Under the pieces are notes generated by a model. It did not search any database. It was not told the DNA's origin and saw only the letters and a list, made by a program, of their open reading frames with translations. This document shows, one piece after another, positions 28,438-36,997 of a stretch of 64,000 bases of DNA. Source of the DNA: Cognataquiflexum rubidum. GTDB taxonomy: Bacteria > Bacteroidota > Bacteroidia > Cytophagales > Cyclobacteriaceae. The stretch's first letter is position 1. Every line of letters begins with the position of its first letter. The DNA lies in assembly GCF_022538115.1 (NCBI RefSeq), contig NZ_JAKZAL010000016.1:1-64000 (forward strand). Direction: 5' to 3'. A program made the translations under genes and the position numbers.

Positions 28438-28449
28438 CCATAACAAATT

Positions 28450-28484
28450 ATAAAGGCCTGCATCAAATGTGCAGGCCTTTTTTT
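28450..28484. terminator. terminator between sensor-like gene and leftward isomerase gene
   Basis: Perfect 10-bp stem AAAGGCCTGC (28452-28461) with GCAGGCCTTT (28471-28480) and T-run; A-rich on the other side, so probably used from both directions. Confidence 0.8.
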
Positions 28485-29384
28485 TTAGAATACCAATGAT
28501 TTCATGAATGCGGCATTTTTTTCAGCCGCTTCCATTGGGTTGGTTCCATCAAACCTTTCTTGCTCCACGATAAAATATTTCATTCCGTTATCCATACCGG
28601 CTCTCAGGATGGTAGGGAAATCCATGATACCTGTGCCGATAATCGTAGAACCGTTTGGCTCCGAAAACTCCAAATCACCGGATTTGTCCTTCACGTGACC
28701 TAGCGTAAACCTATTGGGGTACTTTTTGATGTATTCAATCGGATCTTTGCCTGCGGTATAAACCCAATAAGTATCCATTTCAAAATCTACCAAGGCAGGA
28801 TCGGTATTGTTCAACATATAATCATGCGGGATCTGACCATCCACGTCTATAAAAGTATAACCGTGGTTATGGTAGGCAAACCTGATCCCATGCTTTTTAC
28901 AGATTTCACCATGTTTGTTGAAATCATCTGTGATCCGCTTAAAATCATCCATAGATTTCTGAGGTCCCACCCAAGGATTGATTAGGTATTTCATTCCAAT
29001 AGCTGCCGCCTCTTCTGCCTGTTTATCTAAGTTTTCATAAGTATCGGTGTGAGACGCAAAGAAATCTAGACCCAAGTCCTCTGTCAGGCTTTTGAATTCG
29101 GTATTTTTCATGCCCCAAAAAATCCCTTTTCCTCCATCAAATCCTTCGATCTGGGTATAACCAAATCCGGCCACTGCCTTTATTGTCGCCACAGGGTCTT
29201 CTGCCATGTTTTCTTTTACAGAATAAAGTTGGAGTCCGAAATTGTCCAATATCCCTGTAGAAGCGCTTATAACTGCTTCTGAAAGGGTATCACTTTCTTT
29301 TTTTGGTGCGCAAAATTGCAAAGGAATGAATGCTCCCATACCCATTGCTGTGCTAAGCTTGATAAATTTTCTTCTGTTTTTCAT
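28485..29384 (-). CDS. exported sugar phosphate isomerase/epimerase-like TIM-barrel protein
   Basis: 299 residues. The N-terminus NRRKFIKLSTAMGMGAFIP is a Tat-like signal (RRKFIK) followed by QFCAP, whose Cys25 could be lipidated. The rest is an AP-endonuclease-2-type TIM barrel: FGLQLYSVK near 49, HNHGYTF, DFEMDTYWV (metal ligands) and HVKDKSGD. Members epimerise or isomerise sugars, and some cleave keto-glycosides. Last gene of the leftward operon, 61 bases after the dehydrogenase small-subunit gene with a hairpin in the gap. Likely acts on the oxidised sugar in the periplasm (inference). Confidence 0.82.
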   Translation of the reverse strand: MKNRRKFIKLSTAMGMGAFIPLQFCAPKKESDTLSEAVISASTGILDNFGLQLYSVKENMAEDPVATIKAVAGFGYTQIEGFDGGKGIFWGMKNTEFKSLTEDLGLDFFASHTDTYENLDKQAEEAAAIGMKYLINPWVGPQKSMDDFKRITDDFNKHGEICKKHGIRFAYHNHGYTFIDVDGQIPHDYMLNNTDPALVDFEMDTYWVYTAGKDPIEYIKKYPNRFTLGHVKDKSGDLEFSEPNGSTIIGTGIMDFPTILRAGMDNGMKYFIVEQERFDGTNPMEAAEKNAAFMKSLVF

Positions 29385-29404
29385 GCTGGGGTTTGTTGAA
29401 TTGA

Positions 29405-29440
29405 GAAGAGACTGTCCGCAGACAGTCTCTTTATTTTTAT
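29405..29440. promoter_or_regulatory. intercistronic hairpin in the leftward keto-sugar operon
   Basis: Perfect 10-bp inverted repeat AGAGACTGTC (29407-29416) with GACAGTCTCT (29421-29430), loop of 4. The T-run (TTATTTTT) lies on the plus-strand side, while the genes run on the minus strand, so it is more likely an mRNA-processing or stabilising hairpin than a normal terminator. Confidence 0.55.
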
Positions 29441-29445
29441 ACTAG

Positions 29446-30006
29446 TTAAATGGCATAAGCTTTATCTCCCGGCTTATATTCAATACAAGGATCGTATTTT
29501 CCCGGGACTTCATAATACCTCAACTGTTGGGTAGCACCAACTTCAGAAGTAAAATATCCAAGTACGGTCAAATCCTGAAGCATTTTGACTACACCTGCAT
29601 TTTTATCTTCAGCATCTGCAGTTGCTTTTGCTTTCAGTTCGTTGAGGTAGGCAGTGCGTTCTTCCAAAGTAGCATCCATGAAATCACTTCCTTTGCTTGT
29701 TTTGAAATCCTTCCTGATGAAATTCAAACCATCTACAAAAGCTGTCTGCTGCTCGGCATTGTAGGTGTCTTTCACCATCATTACCATAAACTCACCTATA
29801 CCGGCAGCTTTTGCACCCGGGGTGTCGGTGGTTGGGATGATTGCTTCACCGATTTCGTCCAAAAATGCAATGTCCTTTGGAGAAAACTCCAAGCCTACGA
29901 TTTGGTCTTCCGGGGCACAGCCGGTAAGGATCACATTGGCACCGACCATTGTTCCTCCCATCATCAAAATGACGCTTTTCAAGGCGTCTCTTCTATTCAT
30001 TGCCAT
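29446..30006 (-). CDS. gluconate 2-dehydrogenase subunit 3 family protein (small subunit of GMC dehydrogenase)
   Basis: 186 residues. The Tat-like leader MNRRDALKSVILMMGG continues to ILTGCAP with a possible lipobox Cys. The body is the gluconate 2-dehydrogenase subunit 3 fold with PTTDTPGAKAAGIGEF near 57-72 and YYEVPGKYDPC near 165. In known FAD dehydrogenases the small subunit carries the Tat signal and takes the signal-less catalytic subunit across the membrane with it. The GMC gene lies 18 bases upstream, which fits this. A second GMC/small-subunit pair is at 45709-47973. Confidence 0.88.
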   Translation of the reverse strand: MAMNRRDALKSVILMMGGTMVGANVILTGCAPEDQIVGLEFSPKDIAFLDEIGEAIIPTTDTPGAKAAGIGEFMVMMVKDTYNAEQQTAFVDGLNFIRKDFKTSKGSDFMDATLEERTAYLNELKAKATADAEDKNAGVVKMLQDLTVLGYFTSEVGATQQLRYYEVPGKYDPCIEYKPGDKAYAI

Positions 30007-30024
30007 GATTCAATTCTTTAAAGA

Positions 30025-31704
30025 TTATAAATTTCCTTTCTTCAGTTCACTGACCGCAAAATCCACTGCTCTTGCTGTCAAAGCCATATAGGTCAAAGAT
30101 GGATTTTGAGCAGCTGCGGAAGTCATACATGCCCCATCTGTGACAAACACATTTTTTGCATCCCACACTTGGTTGTTCCCGTTCAGAACAGAGGTCTTTG
30201 GATCTCTTCCCATTCTTGCTGTGCCCATTTCATGGATTCCCTGACCGAAAGTGTAGCCCGAATCAAAAGTATTGACATTTTTCAATCCTGCAGCTTCCAA
30301 CATTTCGGCAGCATCATTCATCATGTCAACCCTCATTTTCTTCTCGTTGTCCTTTATTTCGGCATCCATTTCCAAAATTGAAATGCCCCATTTATCTACT
30401 TTGTCTTTGCTGAGTTTGATGGTGTTTTCATGATACGGAAGAATTTCCCCAAATGCGGTGATTCCCATACTCCATGGTCCCGGTTCGCTCAAGGCTTCTT
30501 TCATAGGAGCTCCAAAGTTCATCTCCGCTACATTCCTGCTCCATCCTGACCTTGAAGCGCCGCCCTGATAGCCAAAACCTCTCAAGTAGTCCCTCTTGTC
30601 TCCATCAATATTCCTGAACCTCGGGATATAAACCCCATTTGGTCTTCTTCCAAAGTAATATTTGTCTTCATATCCTTCCGCAATTCCATTTGCGCCCAAT
30701 CTGAAATGGTGATCCATCACATTATGGCCCAACTCTCCCGAACTGCTACCCAAGCCTTCCGGCCAAATATCTGTCGCGGATCTCATCAGGATAGAAGTCG
30801 AATTGAAGGCAGATGCACAGAGGAAAACGATCTTGGCATTGAATTCATATGTCTGATTGGTCTCGCCATCAATGATTTCAACTCCGGTGGCTTTTTTGCT
30901 GTCTTTGTCATAAATCAATTTGGTGACAATGGACCAAGGTCTCAAAGTTAAGTTCCCGGTTTTGATTGCAGCAGGCATGGTGGAAGCTTGGGTACTGAAA
31001 TATCCTCCAAAAGGACATCCTAAGGAGCACTTATTCCTAAACTGACATTGCGATCTTCCTTCCAATGGTTGGGTGAGGTTCGCAACTCTTCCGATAGTGA
31101 CGAGTCTTTTACCGTCAAAAGCTTTTTTTACCCTTTCTGCCACATCTTTCTCCACGCAGTTGAGTGGCATGGGAGGCTGAAAATCACCGTCAGGAAGTTG
31201 TGCCAGTCCGTCTTTGTTTCCGGAAATTCCGGCAAATTTCTCTACATAAGAATACCAAGGTGCCAAGTCTTTGTATCTGATGGGCCAATCCACAGCAATG
31301 CCTTCTTTGAGGTTGGCTTCAAAATCTAAATCTCCGAGTCTATAGCTTTGTCTTCCCCAAAGCAAAGACCTTCCTCCGACCTGATATCCCCTGAACCAGG
31401 TGAATGGTTTGGTCTCGATATAAGGTGACTCGGATTCGTGTGCCCACCAGTCAAGATTGAGCTCATTGAGCACATAATCTCTCTTCAAATTGGGATGCGC
31501 ATCGATCATCTCGGTGGTTCTCCTGCCTCTGTGTGGTACTTCCCAAGGGGCTAGTGTGGCTGTTTTGTAATCGGTTTTGTGTACTACATTTGGTCCTCTT
31601 TCGAGCATGAGGACTTTAAGCCCTTTTTCTGTCAACTCTTTCGCGGCCCATCCTCCGCTGATTCCGGAGCCGACCACGATAGCGTCATACGAATTGTCTG
31701 CCAT
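30025..31704 (-). CDS. GMC-family FAD dehydrogenase with Fe-S motif, keto-sugar operon
   Basis: 559 residues, no signal peptide. FAD-binding VVGSGISGGWAAKEL at 10-24, and VGGRSLLWGRQS near 109-120. Cys220, Cys226 and Cys230 (CQFRNKCSLGC) give C-x5-C-x3-C, the spacing of the [3Fe-4S] ligands of FAD-glucose dehydrogenase alpha subunits. The C-terminal GIHEMGTARMG holds the catalytic His and AAQNPSLTYMALTARA the Asn. It probably oxidises a sugar ring hydroxyl (C3 by analogy with glucoside 3-dehydrogenase) and passes electrons to a cytochrome c. The partner small subunit follows in the same operon. Confidence 0.88.
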   Translation of the reverse strand: MADNSYDAIVVGSGISGGWAAKELTEKGLKVLMLERGPNVVHKTDYKTATLAPWEVPHRGRRTTEMIDAHPNLKRDYVLNELNLDWWAHESESPYIETKPFTWFRGYQVGGRSLLWGRQSYRLGDLDFEANLKEGIAVDWPIRYKDLAPWYSYVEKFAGISGNKDGLAQLPDGDFQPPMPLNCVEKDVAERVKKAFDGKRLVTIGRVANLTQPLEGRSQCQFRNKCSLGCPFGGYFSTQASTMPAAIKTGNLTLRPWSIVTKLIYDKDSKKATGVEIIDGETNQTYEFNAKIVFLCASAFNSTSILMRSATDIWPEGLGSSSGELGHNVMDHHFRLGANGIAEGYEDKYYFGRRPNGVYIPRFRNIDGDKRDYLRGFGYQGGASRSGWSRNVAEMNFGAPMKEALSEPGPWSMGITAFGEILPYHENTIKLSKDKVDKWGISILEMDAEIKDNEKKMRVDMMNDAAEMLEAAGLKNVNTFDSGYTFGQGIHEMGTARMGRDPKTSVLNGNNQVWDAKNVFVTDGACMTSAAAQNPSLTYMALTARAVDFAVSELKKGNL

Positions 31705-31726
31705 AATAATTATTAATTGAGTTTAC

Positions 31727-32602
31727 TTATAAATCACAAATTTTGATTGCTTCGGCAAGTGAAGCCATTTTGTCTGCCTTCTTTGGTACAAATTCCTGAC
31801 AGAAATATCCTTTGTATCCTGTTTCCAGTATAGCTTTTACAATCGGAGGATAATAGATTTCCTGGGTCTCGTCTATTTCATTCCTTCCGGGATTGCCTGC
31901 CGTATGGTAATGTCCGAAGTATTGGTGGTCTCTTTTGATCGTCCTGATGATGTCACCCTCCATGATCTGCATGTGGTAGATGTCGTATAGCAGTTTGAGG
32001 TTTGGTGAATCAACCATTTTGCAGAGCTCTATGCCCCAAGCGCTTTTGTCACACATGTAATCAGCATGGTCTACTTTGCTGTTGAGCAGCTCCATGATGA
32101 TCATGACATTGTGTTTTTCGGCAGTAGCCATGATTTTTTTGAGACCTTCAGCAGAATTCTTCAACCCAGTCGCATCATCCATACCGTTTCTGTTGCCACT
32201 GAAAGCAATCAAATTTTTGTATCCGGCCTTTGCAACCAGTGGAATCACCTCCTCATAGCCTTTGATCAATTGTTCATGGTTTTTAGGGTCATTCCAACCT
32301 TTGACTATTCCCATATCCGCACCGTTGCATAAGGAGCAAACCACCCCGTGTTTTTGGAGAATGTGCCAGTTGTTTGGGCCTATCAAGTCAATGGCATTGA
32401 ATCCGATTTTTTTGATTCCAATGCATAGCTCTTCGATTGTCATCGGATTAAAGGGCCAATGACACACAGCATGGTTTACATTGCCTTTCAGTTGATACGG
32501 AAGGCTTTCAGCATGGGTGGTGCTGACGAGAGGAAGTCCGGTGGCGGCCACTGTTCCCACAAGCATTTTTTTTAGACTGTTTCTTCGGCTGAGTTGGGTC
32601 AT
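31727..32602 (-). CDS. hydroxypyruvate isomerase-like TIM-barrel protein with Tat-like leader
   Basis: 291 residues. Leader SRRNSLKKMLVGTVAATGLPLV has the twin-arginine pattern (longer run split: SRRNSLKK, then a hydrophobic stretch), ending near THAES. The body is a xylose-isomerase-like TIM barrel: MIIMELLNSKVDH, LKLLYDIYHMQ and GHYHTAGNPGRNEID give the usual metal ligands (Glu, Asp, His). It resembles hydroxypyruvate isomerase and related sugar epimerases. Its start codon overlaps the permease stop by 4 bases, so the two are translationally coupled. Real substrate unknown. Confidence 0.84.
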   Translation of the reverse strand: MTQLSRRNSLKKMLVGTVAATGLPLVSTTHAESLPYQLKGNVNHAVCHWPFNPMTIEELCIGIKKIGFNAIDLIGPNNWHILQKHGVVCSLCNGADMGIVKGWNDPKNHEQLIKGYEEVIPLVAKAGYKNLIAFSGNRNGMDDATGLKNSAEGLKKIMATAEKHNVMIIMELLNSKVDHADYMCDKSAWGIELCKMVDSPNLKLLYDIYHMQIMEGDIIRTIKRDHQYFGHYHTAGNPGRNEIDETQEIYYPPIVKAILETGYKGYFCQEFVPKKADKMASLAEAIKICDL

Positions 32603-33849
32603 GATGCAATAGGTTTTATTTCGGGTTTTTTGTTCATTGTTTCATTTTTAAAGAAGATCAGGAAAATCAGTACCACTAATATAGCAATACCCGATGGAAT
32701 CATCCAGATGGACTTCCAATCATGTGTACCATCGGCATTCAAATATAAATCAGTGACTTGTCCGGCGACAGCAAATCCTATCAACATTCCCAAACCGTAG
32801 GTTGCCAGGGTGATAAGTCCCTGTGCTGAAGATTGGAATTTCTCTCCGGCCTTCGAATCGGTGTAGATCTGTCCGGAGACAAAGAAGAAATCATAACAGA
32901 TGCCATGAAGGGCTATTCCAATAATTAATAAGTAAAGTCCGTCCCCCGCGTCTCCCAACGAGAACAAGGCATACCTTACTACCCAAGCTAGCATTCCGAC
33001 CATCATGGTCATTTTAAATCCAAATCTTTTGAAGAAAAAAGGAAGCAAAAGAAGGAAGAAAGCTTCTGAGACCTGTCCGATAGTCATCTTTCCCGTAGGG
33101 TCAGAAACGCCGATTTCGGCTAAGAACGGATTTGCATTTTGAAAATAGAAAGCCAGAGGAATGCAGATCAGGATAGAAGATAAAAAGAAGATAGCGTAGT
33201 TTTTGTCCTTCAATAATTTCAAGGCGTCCAGTCCGATCAAGTCTCCTATTTTGACTTTTTCGCTTTTATTGGCCCTTGGAGGGGTTTTTGGAAGAGTGAA
33301 AGAAAATAAGCCAAGAACCAAAGAGGATATAGAGGCCATCAGAAAAGTGTTTTTGAGAAAGCCATTGGACATATTCCCGGCTTCATCCCATAAAAAAACA
33401 TAGCTGATCGAAAGCCCTGCAGCGATCCAACCGATTGTTCCCCAAACCCTGATCGGGGAAAATTCTTTTTCGGGATCTTTCATCTGTCTAAAAGAAACAG
33501 AATTGACCAAAGCCAAAGTAGGCATGTAAAGAACCATGTATCCGAATATGAACGGATAAAACAATTCAAAACTAGTGGCCTGATAGCACAGGTATAGCAA
33601 CACAGCGCCGATCAGATGGAGGACCCCCAGGATTTTTTCTGCATTGAAATACCGGTCTGCAATCAATCCGATGATAAATGGAGCGATAATGGCCCCAAAT
33701 GACTGTGTGGAAAAGGCGGCGGCTATTTGGGTGTAGCTTGCACCAAGATTGGTAACCAAAAAAGTACCCATGGTTACATACCAGGAACCCCAAACGAAAA
33801 ATTCCAAGAACATCATGAAAGAAAGTTGGGCTCTGGTTCCGGAATGCAT
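32599..33849 (-). CDS. MFS permease, nucleoside/sugar-proton symporter (NupG-like) family
   Basis: 416 residues with about 12 membrane helices. The start MHSGTRAQLSFMMFLEFFVWGSWYVTMG is the N-terminal signature of the nucleoside:H+ symporter family (split: QLSFMMFLEFFVWGSWY). In Bacteroidota such permeases often sit in keto-sugar clusters, where they probably import a sugar product rather than nucleosides (inference). First gene of the leftward operon of five, overlapping the next by 4 bases. Divergent from the Gfo/Idh/MocA gene across 270 bases. Confidence 0.85.
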   Translation of the reverse strand: MHSGTRAQLSFMMFLEFFVWGSWYVTMGTFLVTNLGASYTQIAAAFSTQSFGAIIAPFIIGLIADRYFNAEKILGVLHLIGAVLLYLCYQATSFELFYPFIFGYMVLYMPTLALVNSVSFRQMKDPEKEFSPIRVWGTIGWIAAGLSISYVFLWDEAGNMSNGFLKNTFLMASISSLVLGLFSFTLPKTPPRANKSEKVKIGDLIGLDALKLLKDKNYAIFFLSSILICIPLAFYFQNANPFLAEIGVSDPTGKMTIGQVSEAFFLLLLPFFFKRFGFKMTMMVGMLAWVVRYALFSLGDAGDGLYLLIIGIALHGICYDFFFVSGQIYTDSKAGEKFQSSAQGLITLATYGLGMLIGFAVAGQVTDLYLNADGTHDWKSIWMIPSGIAILVVLIFLIFFKNETMNKKPEIKPIAS

Positions 33850-34121
33850 AAGGTCGTGGTTGATTGGTTAAAATCGGAGATAACGAAGCGGTAAAGTATC
33901 AATTTTATGTTTAAAATTCAGGGATTTTGCCTTAATTTTAGTTTTTCCGAAAGTCCGAATGAAATAAGTCAATAAGCGGTTCAAAACTTTACCACTCATA
34001 ACATCTTACTGCAATTGGTCATTTATTTCATTTCGTGTTTAAGTGAAAACAAATCATAAATTATCTTACAAGAAATTTAATCCAAAATATTAAACCCTGA
34101 AAACCAATAATCCAATATAAT
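33850..34121. promoter_or_regulatory. divergent promoter region of the keto-sugar operons
   Basis: 272 bases between the start codons of two divergent operons, so promoters for both should lie here. I find no perfect consensus promoter. An 8-base inverted repeat, GGTAAAGT (33890-33897) and ACTTTACC (33986-33993), brackets the centre 88 bases apart and could bind a shared regulator. Confidence 0.35.
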
Positions 34122-35288
34122 ATGGCAGCACAGAAAAAACTCAAAATGGGAATGGTCGGCGGCGGTCCAGGTGCATTTATCGGTGCGATCCACCGGAGTG
34201 CGGCGCTGATGGACGGTTTGATAGAAATCACGGCGGGCTCATTTAGCAGCAATCCTGAAAAAACCAGGCAGGCAGGCGAAGAACTCATGCTCGACCCATC
34301 CCGGGTTTATTCATCCTATGACGAAATGATCCAAAAGGAACTGGCTTTGCCTGAATCCGAAAGGATAGACATCATCAGCATCGTCACTCCCAACAATGTG
34401 CACTTTGATCCTACAAAGAAAGCTTTGGAGGCAGGATTCCATGTTGTCCTTGACAAGCCAATGACTTTGACCTATGACCAAGCCAAAGAACTTTATAAAA
34501 TCATAAAGAAAAGTGACAAGCTTTTTTGCCTGACACATACTTACACCGGATATCCTATGATCAAACAAATGAAGCAAATGATTGCTGAAGGAGTAATCGG
34601 GGAAGTCAGGAAAGTATATGTGGAATATCCTCAGGGATGGTTGCACAAGCTGTTGGAATATGAAAACAAACAGGCGGAATGGAGAACAGATCCGGCCAGA
34701 AATGGGAAAGCCGGTTGCTTTGGCGATATCGGTACCCATGCATTCAACCTTGCTGAATATGTCTCCGGGATCAGAGTAGCAAAAATCTGTGCAGACCTTG
34801 ATATCAAAGTAGCAGGACGCCCTATCGATGACGATGGAGCAGTTTTGATGCGATTTGAAAACAACGCCTCAGGAATTCTTACAGCATCCCAAATAGACGC
34901 CGGATGTGAAAATAACCTCAAAATCCGTGTTTATGGAGAAAAAGGTGGGTTGGAATGGATGCAGGAAGATAATAATACCCTGAGACTAAGATGGTCTGAC
35001 AGGCCGGATGAAATATACCGTGCAGGAAACGGCTATTTAGGTTCCATGGCCAATGAAAATACCAGAACTCCTGCGGGTCATCCGGAAGGATATATTGAAG
35101 CTTTTGCCAATATTTACAGAAACTTCGCAAGGTGCATTTATGCATTGAGAAAAGGGGAGGAACCCAAAGCCGAATGGTGGGACTTTCCCGGTGCAGAAGA
35201 TGGAATCCGCGGCATGGCCTTTATCGAAAATGTCTTGGCAAGCTCGGCTTCCGATCAGAAATGGACACCGTTTACTGTCGAATATTAA
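34122..35288 (+). CDS. Gfo/Idh/MocA family NAD(P)-dependent oxidoreductase
   Basis: 388 residues, cytoplasmic (no signal peptide). Rossmann fold GMVGGGPGAFIGAIHR near 7-22, the Lys of the VVLDKPMTLTY motif (EKP-type) near 111, and GDIGTHAFNLAEY near 204 with the catalytic His region. This family oxidises or reduces a ring position of sugars or inositols with NAD(H). In this context it may reduce the imported 3-keto sugar (inference). First gene of the rightward operon. Confidence 0.9.
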   Translation: MAAQKKLKMGMVGGGPGAFIGAIHRSAALMDGLIEITAGSFSSNPEKTRQAGEELMLDPSRVYSSYDEMIQKELALPESERIDIISIVTPNNVHFDPTKKALEAGFHVVLDKPMTLTYDQAKELYKIIKKSDKLFCLTHTYTGYPMIKQMKQMIAEGVIGEVRKVYVEYPQGWLHKLLEYENKQAEWRTDPARNGKAGCFGDIGTHAFNLAEYVSGIRVAKICADLDIKVAGRPIDDDGAVLMRFENNASGILTASQIDAGCENNLKIRVYGEKGGLEWMQEDNNTLRLRWSDRPDEIYRAGNGYLGSMANENTRTPAGHPEGYIEAFANIYRNFARCIYALRKGEEPKAEWWDFPGAEDGIRGMAFIENVLASSASDQKWTPFTVEY

Positions 35289-35492
35289 AAGTAGAAGCGA
35301 GAGATTAGAAGCGAGAAGCGAGAGACAAGAAAAAAGTACTATGTACTAAGTATCAAGTACCAAGTTCTGAATTCTTTTAAAGTATTGGACAAACCTTAAC
35401 CAACTTTAAAACCTTCTAATCTTTTAACATTTAAACCATTTCAATTTTCCAATTTTGAAATTTTCCAATCTTAAAATCAAAAAAATAAACCT
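35289..35492. repeat. low-complexity repeats between Gfo/Idh/MocA and isomerase genes
   Basis: Contains purine-rich near-tandem AGAAGCGAGAGA units (35292-35325), then an AGTAC/AAGTA-rich run AGTACTATGTACTAAGTATC continuing to 35363, then a CCAATTTTGAAATTTTCCAATC segment (two short runs in 35440-35470) that is the reverse complement of the repeat at 49864-49950. No gene is seen in it. Confidence 0.7.
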
Positions 35493-36545
35493 ATGAAAAC
35501 CATAAAAGGACCTGCAGTTTTTTTGGCACAGTTTGCCGATGACAAAGCACCGTTCAACAGCCTGAAAAGTATTTGTGAGTGGATGTCAGCAGCCGGATAC
35601 AAAGGTGTACAGATTCCATCTTGGGATGGAAGATTGATCGACCTCCAAAAAGCCGCCGAAAGCAAAACCTACGCCGATGAAATCAAAGGCATCGTCAATG
35701 CCACAGGCATGCAAATCACCGAACTTTCAACCCACCTTCAGGGTCAGTTGGTGGCGACCCATCCTGCTTACAACGAGCTTTTCGATGGCTTTGCTCCTGC
35801 AAACCTTGCCGGAAATCTCAAAGCAAAATCTGAATGGGCTACCCAACAGCTGAAATTCGCTGCCAAAGCCTCAGCCAATCTAGGACTTAACGCCCATGCT
35901 ACTTTCTCAGGCGCATTGATGTGGCAGACTGTATATCCTTGGCCACAGCGTCCGGCAGGTTTGGTCGATACAGGATTCACAGAATTGGCAAAAAGATGGA
36001 TGCCCATCTTGGATGCTTTTGAAGAAAATGGCGTCGATGTCTGCTATGAACTCCATCCCGGAGAAGATTTGCATGACGGTATTACTTTCGAGATGTTTTT
36101 GGAGAAAGTGAACAACCACAAGCGCGCAAACATCCTGTATGACCCAAGTCATTTTGTATTGCAGTGTCTTGACTACCTTCAATTCATTGATTTCTATCAC
36201 GAAAGAATCAAGATGTTCCATGTCAAAGACGCGGAATTCAATCCAACAGGCAAGCAGGGTGTCTATGGCGGATACCAAGGATGGGTGCAGCGTGCCGGAA
36301 GATTCCGCTCCTTGGGAGATGGTCAAGTAGATTTTAGTGGTATCTTTAGCAAACTTTCGCAGTACGACTACTCAGGTTGGGCTGTACTCGAATGGGAGTG
36401 TGCCATCAAACATCCCGAGCAGGGAGCACTTGAAGGAGCTCCATTTATTGCAGACCATATCATCAGAGTTACAGAAAAAGCTTTTGATGATTTTGCTGCA
36501 GCCGGAGCTGATGAGGCTTTCAACAAAAAAATCCTAGGAATTTAA
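35493..36545 (+). CDS. sugar phosphate isomerase/epimerase-like TIM-barrel protein
   Basis: 350 residues without a signal peptide. MKTIKGPAVFLAQF at the start and EWMSAAGYKGVQIPSWDGR are typical of the isomerases that accompany Gfo/Idh/MocA oxidoreductases. Metal ligands are suggested by VCYELHPGEDLHDG, ILYDPSHFVLQ and MFHVKDAEFN. AVLEWECAI near 310 supplies the last Glu. It is the third TIM-barrel isomerase in the region and, unlike the two leftward ones, is predicted to be cytoplasmic. The specific reaction cannot be assigned. Confidence 0.88.
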   Translation: MKTIKGPAVFLAQFADDKAPFNSLKSICEWMSAAGYKGVQIPSWDGRLIDLQKAAESKTYADEIKGIVNATGMQITELSTHLQGQLVATHPAYNELFDGFAPANLAGNLKAKSEWATQQLKFAAKASANLGLNAHATFSGALMWQTVYPWPQRPAGLVDTGFTELAKRWMPILDAFEENGVDVCYELHPGEDLHDGITFEMFLEKVNNHKRANILYDPSHFVLQCLDYLQFIDFYHERIKMFHVKDAEFNPTGKQGVYGGYQGWVQRAGRFRSLGDGQVDFSGIFSKLSQYDYSGWAVLEWECAIKHPEQGALEGAPFIADHIIRVTEKAFDDFAAAGADEAFNKKILGI

Positions 36546-36566
36546 ATTACCGTTAACCAATATTTT

Positions 36567-36995
36567 ATGAAACTGATTAAATCATTGACACTTGGCTTGA
36601 TAGCCGCATCCGCATTGACTTACTCCTGTGGAGGAGGTTCTACTTCCGAAACGGCCACCACGGAGACTGCGGTCACCACTCCTCCGCCTGCTGCGGCTCC
36701 CGTAAGTTTGGAGGATAAATACAAAGACGACCCGATCTTCATCGCAGGTCAGGCAAAGACCAAAGAAGCGGCATGTACTGCTTGCCATATGGTGGAAAGA
36801 AAGGTCGTAGGGCCATCTTATGCTGATGTGGCTGCTAAATATGAAAACACACCTGAAAACATTGCTTTGCTTACAAAGCACGTTATCGAAGGCCACGTAG
36901 GCACTTGGGGCGAAGTTCCAATGACTGCCCATCCTCATCTCGATCCTGCAGATGTAGAAGCTATGGTGAAATATGTTCTCCTTTTGAAGAGATAA
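36567..36995 (+). CDS. c-type cytochrome lipoprotein
   Basis: 142 residues. Lipobox LTYSC puts the lipidated Cys at 21. A low-complexity linker of Thr, Ala and Pro (24-45) precedes a single cytochrome c class I domain. The heme is attached at CTACH (Cys70, Cys73, His74), and the axial Met is likely in EVPMTAHP. It would take electrons from the GMC dehydrogenase and hand them to the respiratory chain. The DUF1080 gene begins 2 bases after its stop. Confidence 0.92.
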   Translation: MKLIKSLTLGLIAASALTYSCGGGSTSETATTETAVTTPPPAAAPVSLEDKYKDDPIFIAGQAKTKEAACTACHMVERKVVGPSYADVAAKYENTPENIALLTKHVIEGHVGTWGEVPMTAHPHLDPADVEAMVKYVLLLKR

Positions 36996-36997
36996 GA

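Noticed and set aside
36905-36997. 31-codon N-terminal extension of the DUF1080 gene
   Set aside because: Overlaps the cytochrome gene and would hide the lipoprotein signal that begins at 36998.
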